DNA of 64,000 nucleotides from Methylopumilus sp947499625 (lineage in GTDB: Bacteria > Pseudomonadota > Gammaproteobacteria > Burkholderiales > Methylophilaceae), in NCBI GenBank assembly GCA_965234475.1, contig OZ248397.1, forward strand, positions 434,001 through 498,000, written 5' to 3'. The notes under the pieces were generated by a model. That model did no database searches. It saw only the letters and a program-made list of their open reading frames with translations, and was not told the DNA's origin. This document shows, one piece after another, positions 8,678-17,391 of this stretch; the stretch's first letter is position 1, and each line of letters starts with the position of its first letter. The position numbers and the translations under genes were made by a program.

Positions 8678-9988
8678 ATGAAAAAAATTATAAGTATTTT
8701 TGTATTGGGCTTCCTCTTTGCTTGCCAAACAATACCTTCTGCAGATTTGCCTATTTTAAGTTTAGGAAAAAATCCTCAATTACCTGAGCCTAGTTCATCA
8801 ATCATTCCAACGGTTAATATTGCTAAAGGATCACAGTGGCCAGAAGGTGTAATGCCTCATGTAAAAGATGGTTTGACTATCAACCTTTATTCTAAAGAAT
8901 TAATTCATCCACGCTGGCTTTATGTTTTACCTAATGGGGATGTATTAGTTGCACAGAGCAATAAACAATCCCCTAAAAAAACGCAAGGATTAAAAGACCT
9001 TATAGCTGGATACATCATGAAACGTGCTGGGGCAGGGATTGACAGCCCAGACAAGATTACGTTGCTTCGAGATGGAAATGATGATGGCGTTGCTGAATTA
9101 GCCAATGATTTTTTAACGAACTTACATTCACCTTTTGGTATGACTTTGATTGGTAATGATTTATATGTAGCTAATACTGACGCAGTTATGCGCTTTCATT
9201 ATGAGTTGGGTGATATAAAAATTGACACTAAAAAACATCCACCAGAAAAAATTGTAGATTTACCAGAGGGCGAGATTAATGGACATTGGACCAGAAATAT
9301 TATTGCATCTCTCGATGGTACAAAGCTTTATGTAACAGTTGGATCTAATAGTAATATTGGTGAGCATGGATTAGATCAAGAAAAAGATAGGGCTGTAATT
9401 TTAGAAATTGATCTAAAAACAAAACAAAAAAGAATTTATGCGTCAGGTCTGAGAAATCCAAATGGCCTTTCATGGCAACCATCTTCAGGTAAATTATGGA
9501 CAGTGGTTAATGAAAGAGATGAATTAGGCAATGATTTAGTACCTGATTATTTAACTTCCGTTAATGACGGTGATTTTTTTGGATGGCCTTACGTGTATTT
9601 TAAAGACCGTAAAGACCCTCGCGTCAAAGAATCTATGCCAGATAACTTAAATCCTCGTTCACCAGATTATGCATTAGGGGCTCATGTTGCAGCTTTAGGC
9701 TTAGTTTTTTCTAATACATCAAAATTTAAATCACCCTATAACAGTGGTGTATTTATAAGTGAACATGGCTCATGGAATAGAAAGCCACGAAGTGGCTATA
9801 AAGTTGTTTTTATAGCTTTTAAGAATGATGAACCTCAAGGATTGCCAATTGATATTGTCACTGATTTTGTAGTCGAGGATGAAGCTTATGGAAGGCCAGT
9901 GGGTTTAGTTATTGATAAAAAAGGAAATCTTTTTATTGCTGATGATGTGGGCAATCGCGTTTGGAGAATTTTTCAAAATGATAAGTAA
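8678..9988 (+). CDS. Lipoprotein PQQ-type sugar (glucose/sorbosone) dehydrogenase
   Basis: A lipoprotein signal (MKKIISIFVLGFLFAC, lipobox LFAC, Cys16) places it in the periplasm on a membrane anchor. The remainder is a six-bladed beta-propeller of the glucose/sorbosone dehydrogenase family. It shows HPRWLYVLPNGDVLVAQSN, GSNSNIGEHGLDQEKDRAVILEID, ASGLRNPNGLSWQP, FFGWPYVYF and ISEHGSWNRKPRSGYKVV. These enzymes use PQQ to oxidise sugars or aldehydes. A pqqA gene is present at 54377-54448, which supports PQQ availability. The natural substrate cannot be read from the sequence. Confidence 0.88.
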   Translation: MKKIISIFVLGFLFACQTIPSADLPILSLGKNPQLPEPSSSIIPTVNIAKGSQWPEGVMPHVKDGLTINLYSKELIHPRWLYVLPNGDVLVAQSNKQSPKKTQGLKDLIAGYIMKRAGAGIDSPDKITLLRDGNDDGVAELANDFLTNLHSPFGMTLIGNDLYVANTDAVMRFHYELGDIKIDTKKHPPEKIVDLPEGEINGHWTRNIIASLDGTKLYVTVGSNSNIGEHGLDQEKDRAVILEIDLKTKQKRIYASGLRNPNGLSWQPSSGKLWTVVNERDELGNDLVPDYLTSVNDGDFFGWPYVYFKDRKDPRVKESMPDNLNPRSPDYALGAHVAALGLVFSNTSKFKSPYNSGVFISEHGSWNRKPRSGYKVVFIAFKNDEPQGLPIDIVTDFVVEDEAYGRPVGLVIDKKGNLFIADDVGNRVWRIFQNDK

Positions 9989-10115
9989 TTTAAGTGTAAA
10001 ACTTTTGACATTACTTGCAGTTTGAATTTAATTAACTAATGATTTTTCGCTTGACAATAGCTAGTTAAAAAATACATGCTAACACTATTATTTTAATTAT
10101 AAGAAAATAGATTTT

Positions 10116-10310
10116 ATGAATTTTAGAAAAAGATTCGCTCGTGGTACATTTTTATTAGCAGTAATTTCACTAGCATGGTTAATTTTAGGGATTTTAGAAT
10201 TAGCTCCCTTAATATTCCATATACCTGGTGAAACAAATCTAAGAACCCACGCCTCTGTAACTCTTTTATTCTTGCTTTTTGCTTCATGGGCTTTTTGGAA
10301 TGAAAAATAG
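10116..10310 (+). CDS. Small two-helix membrane protein, unknown
   Basis: A 64-residue protein with a basic start (MNFRKRFARG) and two hydrophobic helices, about residues 10-34 and 45-60, ending in WAFWNEK. It is the first of three tiny membrane-protein genes (10116, 10340, 10513) in the same direction with gaps of 29 and 2 bases, so they probably form an operon. I do not recognise the family. Confidence 0.65.
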   Translation: MNFRKRFARGTFLLAVISLAWLILGILELAPLIFHIPGETNLRTHASVTLLFLLFASWAFWNEK

Positions 10311-10339
10311 TAATAATTTATTAACGATAAGGAGAAACT

Positions 10340-10510
10340 ATGCTTAAAATGTCTGATATATGTATTTTGTTGTCTGTCTTTGTGGCTTTTATTACCACAG
10401 CTTATTTATGGTTTACTGGCCAACAGCAGGAAGGGTTATTTACTGCTACATGGATTCCTTCTATTTTAACTTTCGCAATATACTTTAAAGTTATTTCCAG
10501 AAAGGGATAA
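10340..10510 (+). CDS. Small membrane protein, unknown
   Basis: A 56-residue protein (MLKMSDICILLSVFVAFIT start) with two hydrophobic segments separated by a short polar GQQQEG loop, and a basic C-terminus (VISRKG). AAGGAG lies 6 bases before the ATG, a strong ribosome binding site. It sits between the other two tiny membrane genes and ends 2 bases before the next start. Function unknown. Confidence 0.65.
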   Translation: MLKMSDICILLSVFVAFITTAYLWFTGQQQEGLFTATWIPSILTFAIYFKVISRKG

Positions 10511-10512
10511 AA

Positions 10513-10638
10513 ATGACTAATCCAATATTATTTAGTACAGGTTTATTTTGTTTAATTCTTGCAATTGTTGGTGTCGTTTTAACAGTTCAAGAATTTAAAA
10601 ATATGGAATTAAAAGAAAAATTAAAAAAGAGAAAATAA
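10513..10638 (+). CDS. Very small single-helix membrane protein, unknown
   Basis: A 41-residue protein with one N-terminal membrane helix (ILFSTGLFCLILAIVGVVL) and a highly charged tail rich in Lys and Glu (ELKEKLKKRK). It starts two bases after the previous stop and ends just before the conserved palindrome at 10653, where the convergent exported HDAC-like gene also ends. Shape alone suggests a small accessory subunit of a membrane complex. Confidence 0.6.
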   Translation: MTNPILFSTGLFCLILAIVGVVLTVQEFKNMELKEKLKKRK

Positions 10639-10652
10639 CTAGCTTTTTTAAT

Positions 10653-10669
10653 CGTCAAAACTTTTGACG
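10653..10669. repeat. Palindrome CGTCAAAACTTTTGACG
   Basis: Perfect odd-length palindrome between two convergent genes (ends at 10638 and 10716). The same core occurs at least twelve more times in the window, mostly at gene 3' ends. It has no T-run and a one-base centre, so it looks more like a protein-binding site than a terminator. Confidence 0.85.
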
Positions 10670-10715
10670 CTTGGTGTGTTGTGGTCTTTTACATACCCAA
10701 AGACACTCATATCGG

Positions 10716-11762
10716 CTAGTCAGTTTTATTTTTAGAAATTATTGCATTTAGAATGCTTGCAGAAGCTTCTTTAATATTTGTAGGATCATAACCACCTTCT
10801 AATACAAACAATATACGATTAGACGCATATTTTTGTGCAATTATAGATAAAATATCTGTAGCTTCTTTGTAGCCATTATTTGAATATTTTAATTGCCCTA
10901 GTAAATCATTTTCATGTGCATCAAACCCTGCAGAGACTAATATAAATTCTGGCTTGAATTTATCCATTACAGGAATTAGTTGGCTTTTTAAACTCTGAAT
11001 AAATTCTTTATCGCCAGCACCTTTTGGTAAGTCTATATTTAATGTATACCCATAACCTTCACCACTCCCTTTTTCATTCGGACGGCCTGTGCCAGGATAA
11101 AAAGGGTGTTGGTGGATACTGAAATAGAAAACAGTATTATCACTATAAAAAATCTCTTGCGTTCCGTTGCCGTGATGAACATCAAAATCAACAATCAATA
11201 TTCGGCTTACACCATATTTGTTTTGCAGATACTTTGCTGCAATTGCTACATTATTAAAAATGCAAAATCCCATACCTCTATCTTTAGTGGCATGATGACC
11301 AGGTGGTCTTGAGAATGCAAAGGCACTTGAAACTACACCCTCCATGATTTGGTCAACCCCTTTAGTTACTGCTCCGACGGATTTTCTGGCAACTTGATAA
11401 GATTGTTTTGATATCACAGTATCGCCTGTGCTAAGTTTTGCCGAAAATTCGGAAAGTTTTTCAGACTCTTCTTTAACAAGATTAATATATGCTTTTGAAT
11501 GTACAAGACTTATGACATCTATAGATGCATAACTAAAGGTTGGCCAAATTAAATTTTGCTTCAATTTAGAGTCATTTTTAAGAAAGTTGATTGTGCTTGA
11601 GATTCGATCAGAGTTTTCTGGATGATTAGGTCCTGTGTTATGAAGGATAAATTCATCATCATAGAGAACTGCAATTCTTTGCGCACTTCTTGCTGATTCG
11701 GCAATTAAATGTACCGGCTGAAAAAGCGATATGAGAAGTAAACAGTTAAAAAAGTATTTCAT
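10716..11762 (-). CDS. Exported histone-deacetylase-fold amidohydrolase
   Basis: The protein is a class II histone deacetylase/acetylpolyamine amidohydrolase family member. It shows GPNHPENSDRI, FSRPPGHHATKDRGMGFCIFNN (active-site His pair), ILIVDFDVHHGNGTQEIF (zinc Asp and His), and VSAGFDAHENDLLGQL plus VLEGGYDPTNI. Unlike most bacterial members it begins with a signal peptide (MKYFFNCLLLISLFQPVHLIAESA), so it should act in the periplasm. Deacetylation of polyamines or another acetylated small molecule is possible. It converges on the tiny membrane-protein operon across a palindrome repeat. Length (348 residues) fits the family. Confidence 0.88.
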   Translation of the reverse strand: MKYFFNCLLLISLFQPVHLIAESARSAQRIAVLYDDEFILHNTGPNHPENSDRISSTINFLKNDSKLKQNLIWPTFSYASIDVISLVHSKAYINLVKEESEKLSEFSAKLSTGDTVISKQSYQVARKSVGAVTKGVDQIMEGVVSSAFAFSRPPGHHATKDRGMGFCIFNNVAIAAKYLQNKYGVSRILIVDFDVHHGNGTQEIFYSDNTVFYFSIHQHPFYPGTGRPNEKGSGEGYGYTLNIDLPKGAGDKEFIQSLKSQLIPVMDKFKPEFILVSAGFDAHENDLLGQLKYSNNGYKEATDILSIIAQKYASNRILFVLEGGYDPTNIKEASASILNAIISKNKTD

Positions 11763-11801
11763 TTAAATGAGCCGTAATAAAATATGAGTTTATTATATTA
11801 T

Positions 11802-12545
11802 TTAAATGACCCTTTTTTTTTGCCGAGCACGGATATTTAGAACCTCTACCGCAAGTGAAAAAGCCATTGCAAAATAAACATATCCTTTTGGAATATGAAT
11901 ATCAAGACTTTCAGCAATTAAAACAAAACCAACAATCATCAAGAAAGACAGTGCCAAAACTTTAATCGATGGATGGCGATGCACAAAATCACCAATAGGT
12001 TTGGCAGCCCAAAGCATAAAAAATACAGACGCCAAAACAGCGGCAATCATGATTGAAATTTCATCGACTAAGCCAACTGCAGTAATAACACTATCTAGTG
12101 AGAAAACCATATCTAGAATACCAATTTGGACGATAGCGCCCCAAAAAACCTTCTGGATAGATTTTGATTTTAGATTCGAGGTATTAATTTCTTTTGCAGT
12201 TTCTTCTTCCGCCTCAACCTCAAGATAAATTTCCTTGCTGGCTTTCCATAAAAGAAATAAGCCCCCAAAGAACAAGATTAAATCTCTACCACTAATTTCT
12301 TGGTTATAAAAAGCAAAAATTGTTTCTGTTAAACCCATCACCCAAGATAAACTCAGCAGCAATAGAACGCGCGTAACTAACGCGAATAATAATCCAAATC
12401 GACGGACTGATGCACGTATTTCTATTGGCAGACGATTGGCAAGAACACTTATAAAAATAATGTTGTCAATGCCTAAAACAATTTCAAGTGCTGCAAGTGT
12501 TAAAAATGCAATGATTGTATTTGGGTCAAGCATGAATTCAAGCAT
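11802..12545 (-). CDS. TerC/YkoY family membrane protein
   Basis: The first helix carries FLTLAALEIVLGIDNIIFISVLANRLP, the TerC-family signature with conserved acidic residues inside the membrane. A second conserved stretch, ILDMVFSLDSVITAVGL, follows in the middle. About seven helices are predicted in 247 residues, with an acidic loop (EVEAEEETAKEI) between the halves. Related proteins (Alx, MntY-type, YceF) export Mn2+ or support metalation of exported proteins. I use the ATG at 12545, which has AGGTG five bases upstream; a GTG six bases earlier is the alternative. Confidence 0.88.
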   Translation of the reverse strand: MLEFMLDPNTIIAFLTLAALEIVLGIDNIIFISVLANRLPIEIRASVRRFGLLFALVTRVLLLLSLSWVMGLTETIFAFYNQEISGRDLILFFGGLFLLWKASKEIYLEVEAEEETAKEINTSNLKSKSIQKVFWGAIVQIGILDMVFSLDSVITAVGLVDEISIMIAAVLASVFFMLWAAKPIGDFVHRHPSIKVLALSFLMIVGFVLIAESLDIHIPKGYVYFAMAFSLAVEVLNIRARQKKRVI

Positions 12546-12876
12546 TTTCACCTATCGTATCTAAAATGATTTTAAATGGATTATATGAGCATTTCAATTG
12601 TCGGTTCTCGAGACAAACACTATTTCATAGCCGGTCTTTTATATATGTAGCCAATGAATATACTGACTATCTAAGCTACCAGAACTTTCTTAGGAGTCGG
12701 CTGCTATAACTTCTGAATTAATCACCCATAAAGAGATATTTTACAGTATTTGTTGGGGTAGCAGAGCTTTGGGTGTCTGGGTTTTGCCGGGATGGAATAG
12801 AAACGTGTTACAAAACATCCGGAATCTAGGGATTTTGTGTTAATTTCTGAAACATGCAATCTTCTATATATATTAA
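12546..12876. other. Intergenic region, mostly repeat
   Basis: No gene is visible. The left 140 bases show nothing I recognise. From about 12688 the sequence is a degenerate copy of the dispersed repeat, which therefore forms most of the upstream region of glnE. Confidence 0.7.
12688..12838 (-). repeat. Dispersed tRNA-half repeat, full-length but degenerate copy
   Basis: TTAGGAGTCGGCTGCT resembles the tRNA-like end. The body ATATTTTACAGTATTTGT is well conserved, then GGTAGCAGAGCTTTGGG and GGAATAGAAACGTGTTACAAA. The end ACATCCGGAATCTAGGGATTTT is the TCCGGA tail. The tRNA part is much more mutated than in the 41.8-51.6 kb copies, so this copy appears older. Confidence 0.75.
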
Positions 12877-15585
12877 ATGAATAATCAAGCCTCATTAGAT
12901 AAATTATTTGGTAATAACCTTGATTACACTTACGCCTGCTCACCTTTTATAAAGAGGCTTTTTGAAGCAGATAAAAATCTCGAGCAAAATTCACTTCAAC
13001 ATATTAGCTTTCCATTTGGTCGTCAAGAAATGGAGTTATGGTTAGATAGCTGCCAAATTTCTGATGAGATAAGTTTAAATAAATCTCTCCGTAAACTTCG
13101 TCAACAAGTAATAGCCAATATTATTCTTCGCGATCTTAATAAATTAGCTGATTTAGATGAGGTTTTAAAGTCAGTAACTGCGCTTGCTGAAATTAGCCTA
13201 ACTCACGCACATCAATTTCATTTCAATGCCCTCAAGGCCATTCATGGTTTACCTATAGGATTAAACGGCGAAGAACAGCAATTAAGTATTGTTGGCATGG
13301 GAAAATTAGGCGGAGAAGAGCTTAATGTTTCATCTGATATTGACCTAATCTTTGCATATCCAGAAGATGGAGATACTGAAGGTAAGGAATCTATAAGTAA
13401 TCAAAGCTTCTTTATTAAGCTTGGTAAAAAAATTATATCGAGTCTCAATGATGTTACAGAATATGGTTTTGTATTTCGTGTAGACATGCAATTAAGACCT
13501 TTTGGTTCTGAGGGCCAGATCGCATGTAGTTATCAGATGCTAGAAGACTACTATCAAAAATATGGACGAGAATGGGAAAGATATGCCTGGGTAAAAGGTC
13601 GAGGTATTGTTGGACCCCACGAAGAACTTCATAACATCATCAATCCTTTTGTTTATCGTAAATATCTAGATTATGGTGCATTAAATTCTATGCGTGATTT
13701 AAAAGCCCAGATTCAAAATGATGTAAATAAAAGAGGCATTCAAGAAAACATCAAACTTGGTCGAGGCGGCATTCGGAAGATTGAGTTTATTGCACAAGTT
13801 TATCAATTGATACGTGGTGGCCGAGATAAGACATTAAGACTTAAATCTCTTTTGCCTACGCTAGCAATTCTTGAAACTAAAAGATTATTATCTAAAGATG
13901 GCATTAAAGCATTAACTGAGGCTTATGAATTTTTAAGAAATTTAGAGCATAGGCTCCAGTATATGGAAGATATGCAAACACAAGAGTTACCAAAATCAGA
14001 TGAAGGTAAATTAAGGGTAGTGCAGTCAATGCAATACCGAGACTGGAATACTTTTTATCAAGATCTTGAAATTCACAGAGCAAATGTAGAATTTTATTTT
14101 GATGAAGTTTTTAAAGAAACCATTAAAGATGAAGATTCACCTCAATTAAATTTAACCAAAGCACTTTGGAGTAGCGCTTTAAAGTTAGAAGATTCACATA
14201 AGCATCTAGAGAGCTTAGGCTTTAAATTACCTGATGAGACCTATCAAGTTCTTGACGGATTAAAGCATAGCTCGCGTTATCTTCATTTACCTGAATTGAG
14301 TCGACAACGATTTGATCTCTTAATGCCTTTAATTATCCATGAAGTTTCTTTCGCTCATGATTCTAATTCAACGCTCATTAGAATCATTTCAATTTTAGAG
14401 AGTATATGCAGGCGTGCAAGTTATCTAGCCATGCTCACTGAAAATCCAAGCGCATTAAAGATACTTGTTAAACTTTCTGAAGCAGGCCCATGGCTCACAC
14501 AATACCTTATTCAGCATCCGATATTGATTGATGAATTACTTGATATTAATCATTTTTATACAAAGCCTGATTTTATGGGAATAAAAGAAAAGCTTCAGAA
14601 AGATTTATTGGAAGCTAAAGATGATATTGAGCAGCAGATGAATACTATGCGCAATATTAAACATGCCACTATTTTTAAGTTGGCTGCATTAGAAGTTATA
14701 GGTAATGCGTCAGTAGAAAATCTTTCAGATTATTTAACTGAACTTGCTGACTTACTTATAGAAGAAACACTCATATTGGTATGGGGTCATATGTATCCAG
14801 AGCAAAATGATCCACCTAAATTTGCGGTCATTGCTTATGGAAAATTAGGCGGTAAAGAAATGAGCTACACCTCGGATTTAGATATTGTCTTTATCTATAA
14901 TGATAAGCGAGATGGCATGGCTGAAAAATATGCAAGATTTGCGCAGCGCATTAATAGCTGGCTCAGCACCTACACATCCTCAGGTGTTCTCTATGAAATT
15001 GACCTTGCATTAAGACCTGACGGTGCGAGTGGCCTTTTAGTAAGCTCTATTGATGCTTTTAAAGAATATCAATCAAAAAGGGCTTGGACATGGGAACATC
15101 AAGCGATTACACGAGCTCGCTTTTGTGCTGGCGATATAGAAATAGGCAACCAATTTGAAAAGATTCGATTAGAGATTCTGGAAACCCAAAGAGATATAAA
15201 TCAGTTAAAGAGAGATGTAGTAGATATGCGCGAAAGAATGCTTGAAAAACACAAAGTCGATCATGAGCATTTCGATTTAAAACAAGATCGCGGAGGAATT
15301 ATTGATATTGAATTTATTGTGCAGTATTTTGTGTTGGCTTTTAGTTCTTCAAATAAGGAACTTACTCACAATATAGGCAATATTGGATTACTTAATCTTT
15401 TTAATAAAAAAGGTTTAATGGAAAGTCTTATAGCTAAAAAACTTATTAGCGCTTATCGGCAATATAGAGAACTACAACATCAATTAGGCCTTGAAGCTAA
15501 ATTAGATGGAAAAATAAAGCATTCAAAAGTTACTAATCATCCAGCTGAAGTTGTATCTATTTATAAGGTAATTTTTGATAATTAA
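12877..15585 (+). CDS. glnE: Bifunctional glutamine synthetase adenylyltransferase/deadenylase
   Basis: GlnE has two nucleotidyltransferase domains. The first (about residues 110-260) contains LSIVGMGKLGGEELNVSSDIDLIFAY with the GxxxxxxLNxxSDxDL catalytic motif. The second (about 640-780) has FAVIAYGKLGGKEMSYTSDLDIVFIY. Each is followed by a helical domain ending in a GRGGIRKIEFIAQ-like or DRGGIIDIEFIVQ motif. Length (902 residues) is slightly short of many homologues. It attaches or removes AMP on glutamine synthetase in response to nitrogen status, with PII. The ATG at 12877 has no clear Shine-Dalgarno, and a repeat copy lies directly upstream. Confidence 0.96.
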   Translation: MNNQASLDKLFGNNLDYTYACSPFIKRLFEADKNLEQNSLQHISFPFGRQEMELWLDSCQISDEISLNKSLRKLRQQVIANIILRDLNKLADLDEVLKSVTALAEISLTHAHQFHFNALKAIHGLPIGLNGEEQQLSIVGMGKLGGEELNVSSDIDLIFAYPEDGDTEGKESISNQSFFIKLGKKIISSLNDVTEYGFVFRVDMQLRPFGSEGQIACSYQMLEDYYQKYGREWERYAWVKGRGIVGPHEELHNIINPFVYRKYLDYGALNSMRDLKAQIQNDVNKRGIQENIKLGRGGIRKIEFIAQVYQLIRGGRDKTLRLKSLLPTLAILETKRLLSKDGIKALTEAYEFLRNLEHRLQYMEDMQTQELPKSDEGKLRVVQSMQYRDWNTFYQDLEIHRANVEFYFDEVFKETIKDEDSPQLNLTKALWSSALKLEDSHKHLESLGFKLPDETYQVLDGLKHSSRYLHLPELSRQRFDLLMPLIIHEVSFAHDSNSTLIRIISILESICRRASYLAMLTENPSALKILVKLSEAGPWLTQYLIQHPILIDELLDINHFYTKPDFMGIKEKLQKDLLEAKDDIEQQMNTMRNIKHATIFKLAALEVIGNASVENLSDYLTELADLLIEETLILVWGHMYPEQNDPPKFAVIAYGKLGGKEMSYTSDLDIVFIYNDKRDGMAEKYARFAQRINSWLSTYTSSGVLYEIDLALRPDGASGLLVSSIDAFKEYQSKRAWTWEHQAITRARFCAGDIEIGNQFEKIRLEILETQRDINQLKRDVVDMRERMLEKHKVDHEHFDLKQDRGGIIDIEFIVQYFVLAFSSSNKELTHNIGNIGLLNLFNKKGLMESLIAKKLISAYRQYRELQHQLGLEAKLDGKIKHSKVTNHPAEVVSIYKVIFDN

Positions 15586-15867
15586 TCGTTAGAGCTTTTG
15601 AGTTAGGGGCTGCCCTTGACCATTCTGGTAAGACAGGAAAAGCCGAAAAAGTTTTTTTTACATTTAAGTCAAAAATACCCAATGAATCCTATTATTAAAA
15701 ATAATCTTGGGGTTATCTATGTATAGCTTGGTTAATACTCAAAGGCTAGAATTTCTTTTGAAGCAGCATTAAAATTTAAGTTGATTATCCGGATGCCAAA
15801 AATAATCTATCTCTCATTCAAAAGAAAGATAGAGTTTATTTAACTTCAAAATAAATCTAAAGTTAAT

Positions 15868-16257
15868 TTAATCATCAAGTTCATGCTTAATACGCCAAAG
15901 AGCCATTCTTGTTTTCGGCCCAATTTTTCCTGTTTGTTCTAAGTCTTTAGATTTTTGAAAAGCTTTTATTTTTTCTGGTGTCGATACATCCGGCATGGGG
16001 GTTTTACATATTTTCTTTTTATCAAAGATATTAAATATACGACAATCTTTTCCTGATAAAGCACTTAAGGCGTGGTCGGTTAACGTTTTGTTTGTAACTG
16101 CAGTACTTCCAACATCGCCAGCTGTTTTTAGCATATCAAAGCTTTGCGCTACCTGAATTGTGCTTGCAGAACCCCCTGCAGACGATGCTAGCAAAACACA
16201 CCCTTGGAGGCTAATTAATAGCAGGTGTAGCACAATAAGTTTTATTGAGATTTTCAT
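15868..16257 (-). CDS. Small lipoprotein with peptidoglycan-binding-like C-terminus
   Basis: The N-terminus MKISIKLIVLHLLLISLQGC has a lipobox (LQGC, Cys20). The middle is Ser/Thr-rich with CRIFNIFDKKKIC, a possible disulfide loop. The last 30 residues (IKAFQKSKDLEQTGKIGPKTRMALWRI) resemble the end of a PG_binding_1 repeat, in which GxxGxxT follows a helix. Residues 25-75 resemble a short lipoprotein region of unknown function. It may anchor to the envelope; the specific role is unknown. The 282-base gap before it (15586-15867) holds no gene I can support. Confidence 0.65.
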   Translation of the reverse strand: MKISIKLIVLHLLLISLQGCVLLASSAGGSASTIQVAQSFDMLKTAGDVGSTAVTNKTLTDHALSALSGKDCRIFNIFDKKKICKTPMPDVSTPEKIKAFQKSKDLEQTGKIGPKTRMALWRIKHELDD

Positions 16258-16303
16258 TAGGACTTGTAACGCTAAAATGATTATGTGGCTACGATGTCAC
16301 AGT

Positions 16304-16318
16304 GTCAAAACTTTTGAC
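16304..16318. repeat. Palindrome GTCAAAACTTTTGAC
   Basis: Exact 15-base core of the dispersed palindrome, between two leftward genes (start at 16257, end at 16388). Confidence 0.8.
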
Positions 16319-16387
16319 TGCTGTAGTTAAAAAACATGCATCTAACTGAACGCGCAATGCTTATAGCCTAAACCTAATAAATATGAT

Positions 16388-16540
16388 TTACCATAATTTT
16401 ACTTCGTAACCTAATGCTTCATACTGAGATTTTAAGTTCGTTGCTTCTAAAACAGAGCCAGCGTATAGACGCATAATTTCAAGATGATTTTCAAAAATAA
16501 CAACATAATAACTTGGACTCATACCAATAATAGTTCTCAT
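16388..16540 (-). CDS. Small hypothetical protein (50 aa)
   Basis: Translates as MRTIIGMSPSYYVVIFENHL followed by an alpha-helical stretch rich in Leu and Glu, ending in YEALGYEVKLW. The start has TAGGGGAA about 8 bases upstream, a convincing ribosome binding site, and lies 11 bases after the stop of the zinc-finger gene at 16552. The small alpha/beta pattern is compatible with a tiny folded protein. Function unknown. Confidence 0.55.
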   Translation of the reverse strand: MRTIIGMSPSYYVVIFENHLEIMRLYAGSVLEATNLKSQYEALGYEVKLW

Positions 16541-16551
16541 AAGATATTCCC

Positions 16552-16782
16552 CTAGTCGGTTTCGTCGGCTCCTCGAATTTGATTAACATCAATATGTGAC
16601 TTTTGCGAAATTGATTGTTTAAAAGTTTTTTCTTGTTCTTTTCTAAAAGTGCAATCTTTTTTATGATTTTCAATGAGCCCGTTGATAGCTGTTGTTTCAA
16701 CTTTACAATAACTGCAGCGATACTTGTACATTTCGCCTTCTAAGTGTTCTTGAGGGTAATTAATCCAGAATGTAGGTTCCAC
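16552..16782 (-). CDS. Small CxxC zinc-finger-like protein
   Basis: A 76-residue protein with YRCSYCKVETTAINGLIENHKKDC, i.e. C-x2-C-x15-H-x3-C, followed by a charged tail. A paralogue occurs at 44994-45176 (IYCAHCKVDADYISDRLERH, then C), so the pattern is conserved within the genome. The likely role is binding a zinc ion and possibly nucleic acid or protein. The start is GTG at 16782; the paralogue alignment supports part of the extension before the internal Met18, which is the alternative start. Confidence 0.65.
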   Translation of the reverse strand: MEPTFWINYPQEHLEGEMYKYRCSYCKVETTAINGLIENHKKDCTFRKEQEKTFKQSISQKSHIDVNQIRGADETD

Positions 16783-16949
16783 AAATTACTTTAAGTTTGA
16801 CATGTGGGTAGGTGAGATACCCTGGCATTTTATTTCGGCTGTTACTTGAGGCTTATTCCAAGTATGTTTTTTGGGGGCTGATGACGCGCACCCATTCTTG
16901 TTTGAAGCGAGTCTTAAAATGGGACGTTTAATTTTTATATGAATCACAG

Positions 16950-17132
16950 TCACAAAAAAATTTTCTTTAATTCATAATTAGAGCAATTAGGACATCGATG
17001 TAATCCTATGATTTCATCATAAAAAGTTTCGACAATACCACCATCCCAGGAACAGCTTGTGCATTTGTAAAGTATTTTATTATTCTGAGGCTGCTCAATT
17101 TTAAGCATGTCTATATTTTTTAATCTCATCAT
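16950..17132 (-). CDS. Small zinc-ribbon protein, unknown
   Basis: A 60-residue protein with two Cys knuckles, YKCTSCSWDGG near residue 24 and HRCPNCSNYELKK near residue 46. The spacing fits a single zinc ribbon. The start may be either of two adjacent ATGs; no strong Shine-Dalgarno is visible. It is alone on this strand between small unknown genes. Such proteins are often adaptors or regulators, but nothing here fixes the role. Confidence 0.6.
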   Translation of the reverse strand: MMRLKNIDMLKIEQPQNNKILYKCTSCSWDGGIVETFYDEIIGLHRCPNCSNYELKKIFL

Positions 17133-17224
17133 AGCTATAGACTACTCTTAATAATGTGATATTCCATCTATTTTTGAAGTTTTTGAAAACCATAACAGAA
17201 GTAGTGTTTATTGAGTGTCGTTGA

Positions 17225-17304
17225 AACTTTTGACGCAGTTTTTAAAAGTTGTTTAAAAAGACTTTTTTTGTCATATATAAAAAATCCAGAATCCTGAGAT
17301 TTTA
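17225..17304. repeat. Repeat remnants: half palindrome and TCCGGA-like tail
   Basis: AAACTTTTGACGC at 17225 is one half of the dispersed palindrome. AATCCAGAATCCTGAGATTTT near 17284 is a mutated copy of the ATCCGGAATCCGGAGATTTT tail. Both look like decayed repeat parts. Confidence 0.5.
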
Positions 17305-17333
17305 AGTGTTGGCATTTGATATAGATAAAAATA

Positions 17334-17353
17334 AAGCCACTCGAAAGTGGCTT
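17334..17353 (-). terminator. Terminator hairpin for the tandem-repeat protein gene
   Basis: AAGCCAC / GTGGCTT with a 6-base loop, with an A-rich run on its left side that gives a U-rich tail on the minus strand. It lies 40 bases downstream of the gene at 17392-17652. Confidence 0.7.
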
Positions 17354-17391
17354 CAATGTGTAACTATAAAATTATTAATTAAAACTTAATG

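Noticed and set aside
10653..10669. Rho-independent terminators for all palindrome copies
   Set aside because: The palindrome has a one-base centre and no T-run, and some copies stand beside separate true terminators.
15586..15867. Degraded gene between glnE and the lipoprotein
   Set aside because: Short fragments look protein-like but no frame stays open or matches a family I know.
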